In this document: positions 8,864-17,788 of the stretch, piece by piece
Position numbering within the stretch: the first letter of the stretch is position 1
Layout of the letters: each line of letters starts with the position of its first letter
Origin: NORP259 sp041398705
GTDB taxonomy: Bacteria; Planctomycetota; UBA1135; GCA-002686595
Length of the DNA stretch: 64,000 nt
Reading direction: 5' to 3'
Assembly: GCA_041398705.1 (NCBI GenBank)
Contig: JAWKUI010000014.1
Location: 1 to 64,000 of the forward strand
Program-made: the position numbers and the translations under genes
The notes under the pieces: generated by a model
Told to the model about the DNA's origin: nothing
What the model saw: the letters and a program-made list of their open reading frames with translations, nothing else
The model's database searches: none

Positions 8864-9784
8864 ATGCGTTTCTTTCGTTTCCTGGCGGTTTCCTGCCTCG
8901 CCAGTCTGATCGGTTGCCAAGTCACCCCGACGCGGTACTGCGACAAGTACCTACCGGAGACGGCGGCGGCCAAGCTGGAATGCGGCAATCCGGGGATGCT
9001 CGGGGAGATGCTGGAGCCCGTGTCTGGCTTGTTCGAAGGGCGGGACCAGGCAGATCGCATCCTGATCCTGCAGGTGGACGATCGGCGGGAAGAGGGGGCG
9101 GCGGGGTGGCTGACTCCCGGGCGGCGCATGGTGACGCTGCAGGGACAGCTCGGTACTTCGAGGGCGATCCTGGCGGGCGTTGCCCGCGTGCAAATGGATT
9201 TGGAGGCGGGGCACACGTACCGGGTCTCGGCGGCGCTGCATGACAAGTCGCGGCCGTTCCTCTTCGTGGTCACCGATATGGAAGATGGGCGGGTCGTGAC
9301 AACGAGCGAACCCACGCTGGAAGGCATGCAAGTGCCGTGGCGGGTGTTTGAAGGCGAGTGGGAGCTGTCCAATTTCATCACCGAGAATGGCGTCGACTCG
9401 GTGGAGCTGAAACCTCGGTCCCCGGGTAGTTATCCCGCCGGCACCGTGCTCATCATCAGTGCTCGCTCCCCTTGGAACGACGGGGTCGGCGCTGCCGCGC
9501 CCGATAGCCCCGAAGATGTCCGCAAGAGCTTCGAACGGAATAGATTCGAAGTGGAGATGGAAGCCAGTGGCAATGGGCACCTGTACCGGATGCACCGTCC
9601 CCACATCGCCGCCCATTGGGAAGACGACGGGCAGCGAGTGCCGGAGCAGACAGCGCAGTGGAGCGTGTGCCTGCGGGCTCCGATTCGGGGGGTCCTTACC
9701 TGGGCAGTGATGGTGACCGATGGGCAGTACGATGCGGAGCAAGCCGCACGCTTTGAAAGCCAGTTGAAAGCTCGTTTGCGTTGA
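8864..9784 (+). CDS. Hypothetical lipoprotein
   Basis: A 306-residue protein starting at ATG 8864 with a lipoprotein signal peptide (MRFFRFLAVSCLASLIGC; the lipobox is LIGC, with Cys at residue 18). The mature part has several beta-strand-like segments (RILILQVDD, TYRVSAALHD, FLFVVTDMEDGRVV) and no catalytic motif I recognise. It is flanked by the broken sulfatase and an IS remnant and has its own intergenic space on both sides, so it is probably monocistronic. Its composition matches the host chromosome better than the island genes do. Confidence 0.65.
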   Translation: MRFFRFLAVSCLASLIGCQVTPTRYCDKYLPETAAAKLECGNPGMLGEMLEPVSGLFEGRDQADRILILQVDDRREEGAAGWLTPGRRMVTLQGQLGTSRAILAGVARVQMDLEAGHTYRVSAALHDKSRPFLFVVTDMEDGRVVTTSEPTLEGMQVPWRVFEGEWELSNFITENGVDSVELKPRSPGSYPAGTVLIISARSPWNDGVGAAAPDSPEDVRKSFERNRFEVEMEASGNGHLYRMHRPHIAAHWEDDGQRVPEQTAQWSVCLRAPIRGVLTWAVMVTDGQYDAEQAARFESQLKARLR

Positions 9785-9822
9785 ATCTGGCCCGGGCAGA
9801 ACGCCAGGCGGATTGGCCGTCT

Positions 9823-10585
9823 GTATTGTGCCTCCTCGGAAGGTAGGCCGCCCTTAAGACCCGCCCATCGGGTCCAATGTGGACCTTAGACCCAAGAAAG
9901 GCGACCTGGACATCGTCCAACGCTGGACCGCCAAGCGCCGAGTGCCCCTGGTCCTGACCATCCTCAGGGGCGAAACCAGCGCCGCACCCGAAAGGGGCGG
10001 TGCCCCATGGCAGGGCGAGACGGTTTGGACACTCGCATTGGCCCGTTGATCCTGCAGCACCAGGCCTACGGCTATCGCAGGATCTGTGCATTGCTCCGCT
10101 TTGGCGAAGGCCAGATAGTGAACAGGAAGGCCATCTACGGGCGAATGAAGCGTGGATCCTGGATGGTGCATCAGCGCTAGCCCCTGGCCAAGCCCAGGGT
10201 GCGTGCCTCGCGAAGCGTGGCACCAGGCAGTGACATGCGCTGGGCAGCCGATGGGACACACATTTAAGGATGGATATGCCCACTTGGCTGCAGTGATCGA
10301 CTGCCACGACCGGGAGCTTGCCTGCTGGGAGCTGACCCCCATGGGCCGAGCTTGCAAAGCCGAACGAGCCCTCAAGGAGGCATGCCTGCGGAGGTTTGGA
10401 ACGCTGAGGCCCAAAGGGCCGAAGCCCATCCTGCGCAGTGACAATGGGCTGATCTTCCAGAGCAAACGCTTCCGGCAGGCCTGTCGCGACTACGGCTTGA
10501 CTCAGGAGTTCATCACGCCCTACACGCCCGAGCAAAACGGGCAGATCGAGCGCTTTTTCCGGAGTCGGAAGGAAGAGTGCATTGC
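9823..10585 (+). mobile_element. IS3-family remnant, copy 1 (internally deleted)
   Basis: A degenerate insertion sequence. The left end (from about 9823) and the start of orfA (GTG 9879, RPKKGDLD then QRWTAKRR) match the second copy near 11.7 kb. OrfA then jumps at about 9977-9990 into the middle of orfB. OrfB is recognisable as an IS3 DDE integrase: QAYGYRRICALLR, RVRASRSVAPGSDMRWAA, HLAAVIDCHDRELACW, ILRSDNGLIFQSKRF and TPYTPEQNGQIERFFRSRKE. It carries a TAG at 10178-10180, another stop and a frame change near 10260, and has lost its 3' end after EECI near 10583. The second Asp (SDNG) and the Glu (NGQIERFF) of the DDE triad remain, but the element cannot be active. Confidence 0.85.
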
Positions 10586-10803
10586 GCCCAGTACGAAACG
10601 ACTCCATCTGGGGGAGCACGCACCAAACCGAATACTGTCAGAGCTGTGCACTCAGCCACCTCAAATGGAGACGGGACGCAAAAGTCCAAGGCTGGCCTCG
10701 AAGGAGGTGAAGGACCCTGCAACCGAGGAAGTAGCCTGCTCCGAGTACGAAGACCCATCTCCAGGAACGGTATGTTACCGTGTCTGCTACAAGAAGAACT
10801 GCA

Positions 10804-11511
10804 ATGAAAACCATAACGATACTAGCCTTGAGCTTGAGTTCAGCTGTATTGGCTTCGCCGGTGGTGATTCCCAGCGTTAGGGCGTTTTTCAATACTGACT
10901 ATGAGGCTCAGCATGCAGCCAATGTACACATCATTAATGAGCAAGCCAGAGAGCGGGCAGTCAGTCGCTCAAACCTAATTCAATTTGGGCTGGAGGCGAA
11001 CACCTGCGGTTTTCATATTGTCGAACCTCCTCGAAACAACACCTTCAGCTCTGCTGATTCCGTTGGTGTCCTAAGAGATAAGTGGGATTTCTGGGATGTG
11101 TTGCCCGCATATCCGGAGCCCGGTCTTCCAGATTTTGGCCTTGGTCCAATTGCTATACTTGCTTCTACCGAGAGAGTTTTCCCTAACGTGGTTGCCACGG
11201 CCTCTGTTGAGGCTACTGGCAATGGTTGGGGTGTTCGCGCGACCTTTGAGGAGAGAGGGCTTGATATCGTCAAGGCACTTCACGGGCCGAAGTCAAGCGC
11301 TACAGAGTTCCATGACTGGTACGGCCAGCTGCACAATAATGGTGGGTGGGCGCCGGAAATGAAGGCTGCCTTGATTGCCGACGATGTCGCGCTAAGGGTT
11401 TTTTCTGTCACCGACCTTGTTGACCAGGCTGCACCAGCTTCCGTTTTGGTAGCCGAAGACTTATCTCTTTCTGATGCGGAAGATTTAGTCGAGAAGTACA
11501 AAAGAAGTTGA
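10804..11511 (+). CDS. Hypothetical exported protein between IS remnants
   Basis: A 235-residue protein with a clear Sec signal peptide (MKTITILALSLSSAVLASPV, cleavage near residue 18) starting at ATG 10804. The mature region contains ALHGPKSSATEFHDWYGQL and a C-terminal acidic helix (EDLSLSDAEDLVEKYKRS); no family is recognised. GC content is far below that of the chromosome, and the gene lies between two same-orientation IS3 remnants. Both facts point to acquired DNA. A hairpin follows the stop at 11533-11554. Confidence 0.6.
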   Translation: MKTITILALSLSSAVLASPVVIPSVRAFFNTDYEAQHAANVHIINEQARERAVSRSNLIQFGLEANTCGFHIVEPPRNNTFSSADSVGVLRDKWDFWDVLPAYPEPGLPDFGLGPIAILASTERVFPNVVATASVEATGNGWGVRATFEERGLDIVKALHGPKSSATEFHDWYGQLHNNGGWAPEMKAALIADDVALRVFSVTDLVDQAAPASVLVAEDLSLSDAEDLVEKYKRS

Positions 11512-11532
11512 TGTTTTGTGGATACCTGTGGT

Positions 11533-11554
11533 GGTGAGCCCAAAGCGGCTCACC
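11533..11554 (+). terminator. Hairpin after the exported hypothetical gene
   Basis: Inverted repeat GGTGAGCC (11533-11540) and GGCTCACC (11547-11554), 22 bases after the stop codon at 11511. There is no following T-run, so termination is a plausible but unproven role. Confidence 0.4.
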
Positions 11555-11668
11555 GAGTCACCTCTTGGTGAAAGGGCGCTCCGAAGGCAAAGGGAGGGAG
11601 GGCGAAGAACTGATATTGGTAAGGGATTATCGGGGAGAAGCATTGCCGGGCAACTCCCCATGAGCTCG

Positions 11669-12165
11669 GTATAGTGCCCCCCTCGGAAGGTAGGCCGCCC
11701 TTCAGGCCCGCCCATCGGGTCCAATGGAGACCTTAGACCCAAGAAAGTCGACCTGGACAACGTCCAGCGCTGGACTGCCAAGCGCCGAGTGGCCCTGGTC
11801 CTGATCATCCTCAGGGGTGAGACTATCGCCGCAGAGGCCGCCCGCAGGCACGGCCAGACCGTCGCGGAGGTAGAAGACTGGCAGGATTGGTTCCTGTCCG
11901 GCGCCGAGAACTCCCTGGGGTCAAAGCCCCGTGAGGAAGACGCCATGAAGGATGAGCAGATCAAACCGCTCAAACAGAAGGTGGGAGAACTGGTCCTCGA
12001 CATGGACATCCTCAAAACGGCTCTCGACGGCTGCCCCCCCTTTGCCCCGAGGACGTTCGGCGAGTGAGCCTGGCCGTTCCTAATGCTTCACAGCGCCGAG
12101 TTTGCCTGGTGCTGCGAGTATCAAGATCTGCCATGGGGCAGCGCCGCACCCGCGTGAGTACCGTT
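11669..12165 (+). mobile_element. IS3-family remnant, copy 2 (orfA plus truncated orfB)
   Basis: The second copy of the same IS as at 9.8 kb. It shares the left end (CCTCGGAAGGTAGGCCGCCC and onward). OrfA is nearly complete (RPKKVDLDNV, AEAARRHGQTVAEVEDWQDW, LKQKVGELVLDMDILK) and ends with TGA at 12065-12067. OrfA lacks the GTG start seen in copy 1, so its start is unclear; an internal start at 11789 is possible. OrfB begins with an overlapping GTG at 12064 and reads SLAVPNASQRRVCLVLRVSR, then SAMGQRRTR. IS homology stops at about 12152, at the same short sequence where copy 1 has its deletion junction. The right end is missing. Confidence 0.8.
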
Positions 12166-12213
12166 CCCAACAAGCACTTTCAGTGGCTTGACTCCAGGGG
12201 AGCACTACAGCCT

Positions 12214-12239
12214 AGCAAGCAGGCTCAGCAAGCAGGCTC
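12214..12239. repeat. 13-bp tandem duplication at the sigma-fusion 3' end
   Basis: The unit AGCAAGCAGGCTC occurs twice in direct succession (12214-12226 and 12227-12239). The second unit runs into the stop codon of the minus-strand sigma-fusion gene, whose complement is 12238-12240. It lies between the truncated IS copy and that gene, so it may be a scar of the event that truncated the IS. Confidence 0.6.
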
Positions 12240-14808
12240 AGCGGGCGGGTGTCAGCTCGACCTGTGCCGTGCCGGTGGCGGGTACGAGGACTTCGATGGG
12301 CGACCAGGTGTCGCCGTCGGGTTCGAGGCGCCAGAGGCCGGGGATGACGTCGTCGAAGCGGAAGGTGCCGGTGGTGGAGTCGACGGGGGCGGGGGGCAGG
12401 GCTTGGCCGGGAGTGAGGTGGGCCGGCGAAGGATCGGCGTCGATGCGGATGCAGCGCACGGAGGTCGGGGCTGCGGGCGAGGGCCCTGGGATGCGGCCGG
12501 TGATCGAGCCGGCGGGATAGGTCGGTAGGGGTACGGGGGTCTGGTCGCCGTGCCACCAGGCGGGTTCGGCGAGGTAGCGGCCGGAGCGGGGGGCGAGCCG
12601 GACTTGAACGGGGGCTTGCCAGGTGCCGTCCAGCATGTAGGCACCGTTCGCGTCGCTTTGGGCTTCGACCATGGCGCCGGCGCGGTCGGTTTGTGCGGTC
12701 ACGGTCACGCCGGCGAGGGGGTTGCCGGTTTCGTCGAAGACGGTGCCCAGGATCGAGTGCGGAACCCAACGCAGGTTCAGCTCGCCGAGGTCGATGATCG
12801 TCTGCGCGCCCCAGGGGAGGTTGGGCAGGGGCAAACGGGCGCGGTGGTTGGTGCCGCCGGTGGCCCAATTGGACAGGATCTCGGCGTGCAGCGGCTGGGG
12901 CCAGTCGGATTCGAGGGGCAGGGCGATGTGGAAGGCGTGCTCCGCGTCGGGCAGGAAGCGGATTTCGTGCACTAGGTGCCCAGCGTCGTCGAGCAGTTGG
13001 AATTGGAACGGATACCGCGGCAGTTGGGTCTGGGCGGCGCCCGGGGGCATGGCGCCGGCCAGGCGGCCGCGGATCTGCGTGCCACCCTGTTCGCGGAACT
13101 GCACGCGTTCGGTGGCGCCAGGCACGGCGGGTCCGGCGCCGGTCCAGATCAGGGTGCGACCGGGTTCGACGGCTTCGAGGCGCAACTCGAATTGGCGGCC
13201 CGGTTCGACGGCGGGGAAGGTGCCGCGGAAACCGGCGAAGCGTTTTGCGGCCGTTTCACCGACAGGGGTGCCGGTGGAATCCAGGGCGGTCAGGTACGCG
13301 ATGCCGGTGGGGCTTGCGGTGGATTCGCCATCGTGCGGCCAAGACCATTCGATGCGGCCGACCGGGTGCACGGCGATCTGCACGGGGTTGGTCTCCAGCG
13401 GGTGGATCTCGTTGATGCGCCCGGGGATCTGCGCGCGCAGGCCATAACGCGCGGCGGGCTGGATCGTCCGGAAGCCGCCAAAGCGCAGGTGCCCATCCGG
13501 CTCTGCGCTGTCCAATGCCCCCAGTGCGATCCAACCGCCGGCCCCATCATCGGCGAGCACTTCGATCGGAATGCCTGGCAGGGGCGAACCGCGGGGATCG
13601 GCGACCTGAACAAACGCTTCGGGGTCGTTCTCGAGTTTCACCTCGAAGGGCGACGCCTCGCCGGCGCGTTCGAAGGCGCCTTGCAGCGGCACCCGTGCGA
13701 ACCCCGCAGGATTCGACGCGAACACGAGGACCCAAGTGGACGGCAAAGGAATGCGCGCGCGGCCCTCGGCGTCGGTCTTGCGCGGTGGGTTGTTGCGCAA
13801 GGACAACTCCATCGCGAAGTAGGGATACCGCGTGAGCCAGTTCAGATCGAGCACGGCGGAACCCGACGCGTAACCCGACGCGTCGCGCAGCACCGGGGAG
13901 AAAACCCAGACGTCCGTGTCCGGGGCCGGGCGGCCGTCGTGGGTGACGAGGACATCGAGCACCGGTTGCGTAGCGCCGGCGACGGGTTCCGCGATCGTCG
14001 CGACCCGCGCCTCTTCTCCCGGGGCCTGGAGGTCGGAGCCGTCCTGGGGCCCGGTGGCCATTGCTACGGCCGGAGCCGCGCCATCGCCATGCAAGGGCGC
14101 CGCCACTGTGCCCGTGTTCCGGGCCCACACCTGCCACCCGGCGATGCCCACGGCGGTGACGCCGAGGGTGGTCCACAGACCGGCCTTGCTGCGCGATGCG
14201 GCGCGGGCGGCTTTCGGTGCGGCGGACAGGGGAGAGGCGGGCGGCAAGAGCACGCCTTCCTTGGCGAAAATCCAGGGCAAGCAGATCGCCGTCCACGTGG
14301 CGCGGTCGCCGAAATTCGAGTCGAGCCGCCCGAAGAGGCGCTGGTGGGCGCGGTGCAACTGCGTGCGCACCGTCGACTCGTTGCGGCCGAGGCGTGCGGC
14401 GACCTGTTGCAGGTTCAGCCCGTCGAAGTAGTGCAGCAGCACCACCGAGCGGTAGGGCTCCTTCATCTCGAGCACTGCTTCCACGACCTTCTGGTGCAGC
14501 TCGAGCCTCTCGCGCACATCGGACGCGGCGGATTCTTCGACTTCGGGGCGTGCGACCTGGGCCTCGCGGGCCCGGCGGTTGGCCCGCCGCCGGCGCTGGT
14601 CCAGGGCGAGGTTGCGGGCCACCGAGGCGAGCCAGCCGCGTACCCCCTTGCGGCGCTCCGGCGGGTTCTGAAGGGCGCGCAGCCAGGTCTCCTGGACCAT
14701 GTCGCCGATCTCGTCCTCACCCACGAGCATGTTGCGCAGGACCCGCCGGACGAAGGGTTCGTATTCCAGCAGGGATTCGAGGGTGAGGCGGTCGTGGGCG
14801 TGGCTCAT
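12238..14808 (-). CDS. ECF sigma factor fused to TM segment and extracytoplasmic region
   Basis: An 856-residue protein. Residues about 15-85 are sigma-70 region 2 (FVRRVLRNMLVGEDEIGDMV, QETWLRAL, RGWLASVARNLALDQRRR). Residues about 110-165 are region 4 (PYRSVVLLHYFDGLNLQQVA, RLGRNESTVRTQLHRAHQRL). A hydrophobic segment at about 212-230 (LWTTLGVTAVGIAGWQVWA) follows. The remaining roughly 620 residues contain carboxypeptidase-regulatory-like beta modules (GTVFDETGNPLAGVTVTAQT, DANGAYML). This arrangement places the promoter-binding part in the cytoplasm and the large C-terminal part outside. ECF factors with long C-terminal extensions are known from Planctomycetes. No separate anti-sigma factor is adjacent, so self-regulation by the attached membrane part is a sensible inference. 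Confidence 0.85.
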   Translation of the reverse strand: MSHAHDRLTLESLLEYEPFVRRVLRNMLVGEDEIGDMVQETWLRALQNPPERRKGVRGWLASVARNLALDQRRRRANRRAREAQVARPEVEESAASDVRERLELHQKVVEAVLEMKEPYRSVVLLHYFDGLNLQQVAARLGRNESTVRTQLHRAHQRLFGRLDSNFGDRATWTAICLPWIFAKEGVLLPPASPLSAAPKAARAASRSKAGLWTTLGVTAVGIAGWQVWARNTGTVAAPLHGDGAAPAVAMATGPQDGSDLQAPGEEARVATIAEPVAGATQPVLDVLVTHDGRPAPDTDVWVFSPVLRDASGYASGSAVLDLNWLTRYPYFAMELSLRNNPPRKTDAEGRARIPLPSTWVLVFASNPAGFARVPLQGAFERAGEASPFEVKLENDPEAFVQVADPRGSPLPGIPIEVLADDGAGGWIALGALDSAEPDGHLRFGGFRTIQPAARYGLRAQIPGRINEIHPLETNPVQIAVHPVGRIEWSWPHDGESTASPTGIAYLTALDSTGTPVGETAAKRFAGFRGTFPAVEPGRQFELRLEAVEPGRTLIWTGAGPAVPGATERVQFREQGGTQIRGRLAGAMPPGAAQTQLPRYPFQFQLLDDAGHLVHEIRFLPDAEHAFHIALPLESDWPQPLHAEILSNWATGGTNHRARLPLPNLPWGAQTIIDLGELNLRWVPHSILGTVFDETGNPLAGVTVTAQTDRAGAMVEAQSDANGAYMLDGTWQAPVQVRLAPRSGRYLAEPAWWHGDQTPVPLPTYPAGSITGRIPGPSPAAPTSVRCIRIDADPSPAHLTPGQALPPAPVDSTTGTFRFDDVIPGLWRLEPDGDTWSPIEVLVPATGTAQVELTPAR

Positions 14809-14889
14809 GGCAAATGGGTGTTGCGCCCAGGCACGGGCTGGGGGCAGGCCCGCTACAGCGATCTCTACATTTTTCCTTCTGGCCCCGGA

Positions 14890-17265
14890 TCAGTCGCAGA
14901 AGGTGACCGAAAGGGCATCGGTAAAGTTGTAACCCGCCTGGCCGAAGCCCGTGTCCCGGTACCAGAGTTGGAAGCCCCAGGTGCTGCCCGCGGTGATCAT
15001 GCCGGTGGGCTGGGGCGGGTTCTGGAAGTCCAGGGCGTGGCTAACGAGGCCGAAGGGATCGGCCTGCACGATCGGCAAACGCTGCCAGTTGTTCTGCATG
15101 CAGAACGTTCCGTCGCCCGCAGGGAAAGCGGTCTGGTCCTGTCCATAGACGAACAGCCCGAAGCTGCCCGCCGGCACGCTGTACGCGCCGAGGATGAACT
15201 GATCTTGGGAGATCTGTGTGCTGCCGGTATGGAAGATGTGGGCGGGCGCGCCGGTGGAGTTGGCGCTGGCGGTGCAGTAGACGTACGGATCGGGGCACTC
15301 GTTCTGGTAGTGCAACGTCACGGTCGCGGGGTTCGAAGGGCCCGCGGGGCCGGTCACCTGGAACGTCAGGTTGTCTTCGCCGTAGGCGGTGGCCGGTACG
15401 TCGTACACCCGCCACGAGCCGAAGCCGCCCACGAGGGTTGCTTGCGCAGGGGCGCTCAACACGGTGTAGGTCAGATCGAAACCGGGGTCCGGGGCGCTTG
15501 CGGGCAGTTCGACGAGCACGGTGCCGCGCGCGGCGGCGTCGAGATCGGCGTCAAAGGCGATCGGCACGGCGCTGGCGGCGCCGGAGTAATCGATCTGCAG
15601 GTCCACTGGCGCCGACCGCGCGCGAAGACCGCCGGCAAACCGGGCCTCGGCGATCACGCGCACGGGGCCGGCACCGAGGGACGATCCGTAGAGATCCACC
15701 GAACCCGAACCTTGCGGACTCGAAGCCACCACGCGGCCGCCGCGCAGCAGTTGCACGCGCTCGGGCACGCCGCCCGTCACAGCGAAGTCGAAGGTGTAGA
15801 CCTGGGCCAGGTCGCCAGCGGGTTGCGCGCAGGTGAGGTCCACCGACAAGCCCGCGTTCGCCACCTGGATCCAGCCGCTCCATTCGCCCGCGTGTTCGGC
15901 CGCGCTGTCATCGATGGCCCGCACGCGCACTTCGTGCAGACCATCGGCCAGGCCGCCGCTTTCGAGCTGCAGGGGCCCCGGCGCCGCGACCCGGGCTAGG
16001 CGTACACCGTCGAGCCAGAGCTCGAGCGTGGCGATCGTGGCCCCGGGCAGCGCGGCGGTGGCGCTCACGTCTAGGTCCCACGAGCCGCTCCACGGGCCGA
16101 CGGGGGCGTTGTTCACCGCGACGGGGTTGTTCTGGGTCCAGGGGCGCGTGAGCGGGTCCCCGAGGAACAGGGTCTGCAGCGGCACGAAACCCATGTGCCG
16201 GAACCACGCTTCGCCCAGGGTCGTGCCGCCGCGATACGAAGTGTGCAGGGCCGCGGTGGGGAACTTGCCCGAGTAGTTGCAGGGTTCTTCAATGGCGCCC
16301 GAGGTGCCGCTCGCGCCCTTGGTGAGCCAGAGGGTCATCTTGGTCTGGCTGTTGTTGAGCAGCGCGCCCGCGTAACTCGTCAGGTGGTCGGCGAAGGACC
16401 CGGGCAGCAGGGCGTAGGTCGGGTCGGCGATGTCCGGGTTGGCGGCGCCGGTCATCACACCGAGGGCATCGGTTTGGCCGAGGGGCAACACGGCAAAAAG
16501 GTGCTGTGCGAGGCCGCCGAGCAGACCCATCTGGGTGACCGCCGTGGGGAACAACCCGTGACGCGGCGCGCTGCGGGCCGCGTCGGTGGTTTGCATGTAA
16601 TAGACGGTGCCCGCAGGCGCGGTGCCGCGCACTCCGTGGCTCCGGTCGATCACCTCGAGCACCTCGCTCAAGGTGTTGCCGTTCATGCCGGTCCATCCGA
16701 GCATCGTGCCCAAGTAGTAGCGCTGGGCGCTGGCTGCGGTGCTCGGCACGCCGTTGCGCCAGGGGATGTCGCTGTGGAAGGCGCGCGGGCCCCAACTGCT
16801 GTCGGAGAAGTGGTTGCGCTCGGAAGAGTTCCACGTCGCGCTCAACAGATCGGCGCTCTGGTGCGCGAGGGCATAGGCCGAAGGCACCGAGAAGTGGTTC
16901 ACCGCCGCGCAACCATCGGAGACCAATCCCGATGCCGAGATCCAGAAGTGATCCCCCGGCGGCAGGATGACGAAGTCGATCGAATCGTCGATGCCCCGGG
17001 CGGCCAACGTGTCGAGGAATGCGCGCCGCTGCAATCCGCTCCAAACCGCGTAGTTCGACTCGCCGCCCGGATCCATGTAGATCACGTGGCTTTGCGGGAT
17101 GTCGTACAGGGCCTGGTAATGGTGCGCCACGTACATCGACTCGGGGTTCTCCGGGTCGACGATCAGCAGGGCACGGGTTCCGTCTTGGGCGGAGGCCAGG
17201 GGCGACAGGGCGAGGGCGCAAGCCCAGGAGTGGAGAAGGAATGGCAGCGGCTTCACGCGGTGCAT
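14890..17265 (-). CDS. TIGR03790-type exported protein with shared C-terminal module
   Basis: A 791-residue protein starting at the ATG whose complement is 17263-17265, which gives a signal peptide (PFLLHSWACALALSPLASAQ). Residues about 25-400 fit the TIGR03790 family, found in Planctomycetes and Myxobacteria, with ALLIVDPENPESMYVAHHYQ, DFVILPPGDHF, GTVYYMQTTDAARSAPRHGL and FLGDPLTRPW. The middle is Ig-like or fibronectin-like beta-sandwiches. The last about 130 residues (nt 14890-15282) form a module beginning YCTASANSTG and ending STWGFQLWYRD then NFTDALSVTF. The same module ends two other exported proteins at 25.2 and 27.6 kb. The function is unknown. A 14-bp repeat array lies upstream, at 17393-17518. 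Confidence 0.8.
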   Translation of the reverse strand: MHRVKPLPFLLHSWACALALSPLASAQDGTRALLIVDPENPESMYVAHHYQALYDIPQSHVIYMDPGGESNYAVWSGLQRRAFLDTLAARGIDDSIDFVILPPGDHFWISASGLVSDGCAAVNHFSVPSAYALAHQSADLLSATWNSSERNHFSDSSWGPRAFHSDIPWRNGVPSTAASAQRYYLGTMLGWTGMNGNTLSEVLEVIDRSHGVRGTAPAGTVYYMQTTDAARSAPRHGLFPTAVTQMGLLGGLAQHLFAVLPLGQTDALGVMTGAANPDIADPTYALLPGSFADHLTSYAGALLNNSQTKMTLWLTKGASGTSGAIEEPCNYSGKFPTAALHTSYRGGTTLGEAWFRHMGFVPLQTLFLGDPLTRPWTQNNPVAVNNAPVGPWSGSWDLDVSATAALPGATIATLELWLDGVRLARVAAPGPLQLESGGLADGLHEVRVRAIDDSAAEHAGEWSGWIQVANAGLSVDLTCAQPAGDLAQVYTFDFAVTGGVPERVQLLRGGRVVASSPQGSGSVDLYGSSLGAGPVRVIAEARFAGGLRARSAPVDLQIDYSGAASAVPIAFDADLDAAARGTVLVELPASAPDPGFDLTYTVLSAPAQATLVGGFGSWRVYDVPATAYGEDNLTFQVTGPAGPSNPATVTLHYQNECPDPYVYCTASANSTGAPAHIFHTGSTQISQDQFILGAYSVPAGSFGLFVYGQDQTAFPAGDGTFCMQNNWQRLPIVQADPFGLVSHALDFQNPPQPTGMITAGSTWGFQLWYRDTGFGQAGYNFTDALSVTFCD

Positions 17266-17392
17266 TGTAGCGCGGATCAAAGACCAGGCCGGGCGCAGGT
17301 TATGGGCACGGCCCGCAGGGCGGATCGTTTCCCGAAAGGAGTCGTGGGGAGGTGGCCCCGTGGACCGGAATCCGGTCCTTGGGCTCGTACCC

Positions 17393-17518
17393 GGCCGCGC
17401 GGCTGTGCCCCCTCGGCTTTGTCTGCTCGGATGGGTCTGCTCGGATGGGTCTGCTCGGATGGGTCTGCTCGGCTGTGTCCCCTCGGCTGTGTCTGCTCGG
17501 ATGGGCCCGCTCGGCCAG
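17393..17518. repeat. 14-bp tandem repeat array, about nine units
   Basis: Consecutive 14-base units with consensus GTCTGCTCGG(A/C)TG(G/T). Units starting at 17421, 17435 and 17449 are identical (GTCTGCTCGGATGG), as is the one at 17491. Those at 17407, 17463, 17477 and 17505 differ at a few positions, and 17393 is a weaker edge unit. The array ends about 130 bases upstream of the minus-strand TIGR03790 gene. The unit is not a multiple of three and no reading frame is preserved, so it is not coding. It may be a minisatellite or an array of binding sites. Confidence 0.85.
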
Positions 17519-17589
17519 CGGACATACAAGAAGAGCCTGGTCCGCCAAAACCGGGACAGGGAAACCGGGATTCTTGCCTCACACGAGTT

Positions 17590-17601
17590 TGCACATGTGC
17601 A
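17590..17601. promoter_or_regulatory. 12-bp perfect palindrome, possible operator
   Basis: TGCACATGTGCA is a perfect inverted repeat lying upstream of the 14-bp array and the TIGR03790 gene. Its symmetry and position suit a dimeric regulator site, but there is no further support. Confidence 0.25.
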
Positions 17602-17788
17602 CAAACCGCGGTGACGCGGGCGCGACCTTCGGCTTGGGCCTTGCACAACCGGCGGCACCGGTATGTCCGCGCCACGCGGGCCCGATGGCGGAGCCGAGTG
17701 GACCCTACCCGAACCGGATCTTCTGCCCCTCGCGCAACCAGAATCCCATCGCACGACGCAGGCTGCGCTCGCACGCCACCGTTCCGCG

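Larger units (their letters stand above)
17266..17788. other. Intergenic region with tandem-repeat array and palindrome
   Basis: About 520 bases lie between the TIGR03790 gene start and the 3' end of the cupin gene. The region holds the 14-bp tandem array (17393-17518) and a perfect 12-bp palindrome, TGCACATGTGCA, at 17590-17601. Open frames through it are repeat-driven and do not look coding. It is probably the promoter region of the TIGR03790 gene on the minus strand. Confidence 0.5.

Noticed and set aside
12976..15999. A 1007-codon plus-strand open frame
   Set aside because: It spans two well-supported minus-strand genes and their gap. The sequence is Arg/Gly/His-rich shadow typical of high-GC DNA.
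17393..17518. CRISPR array
   Set aside because: Units are 14 bp and contiguous, without spacers, and no cas gene is present.
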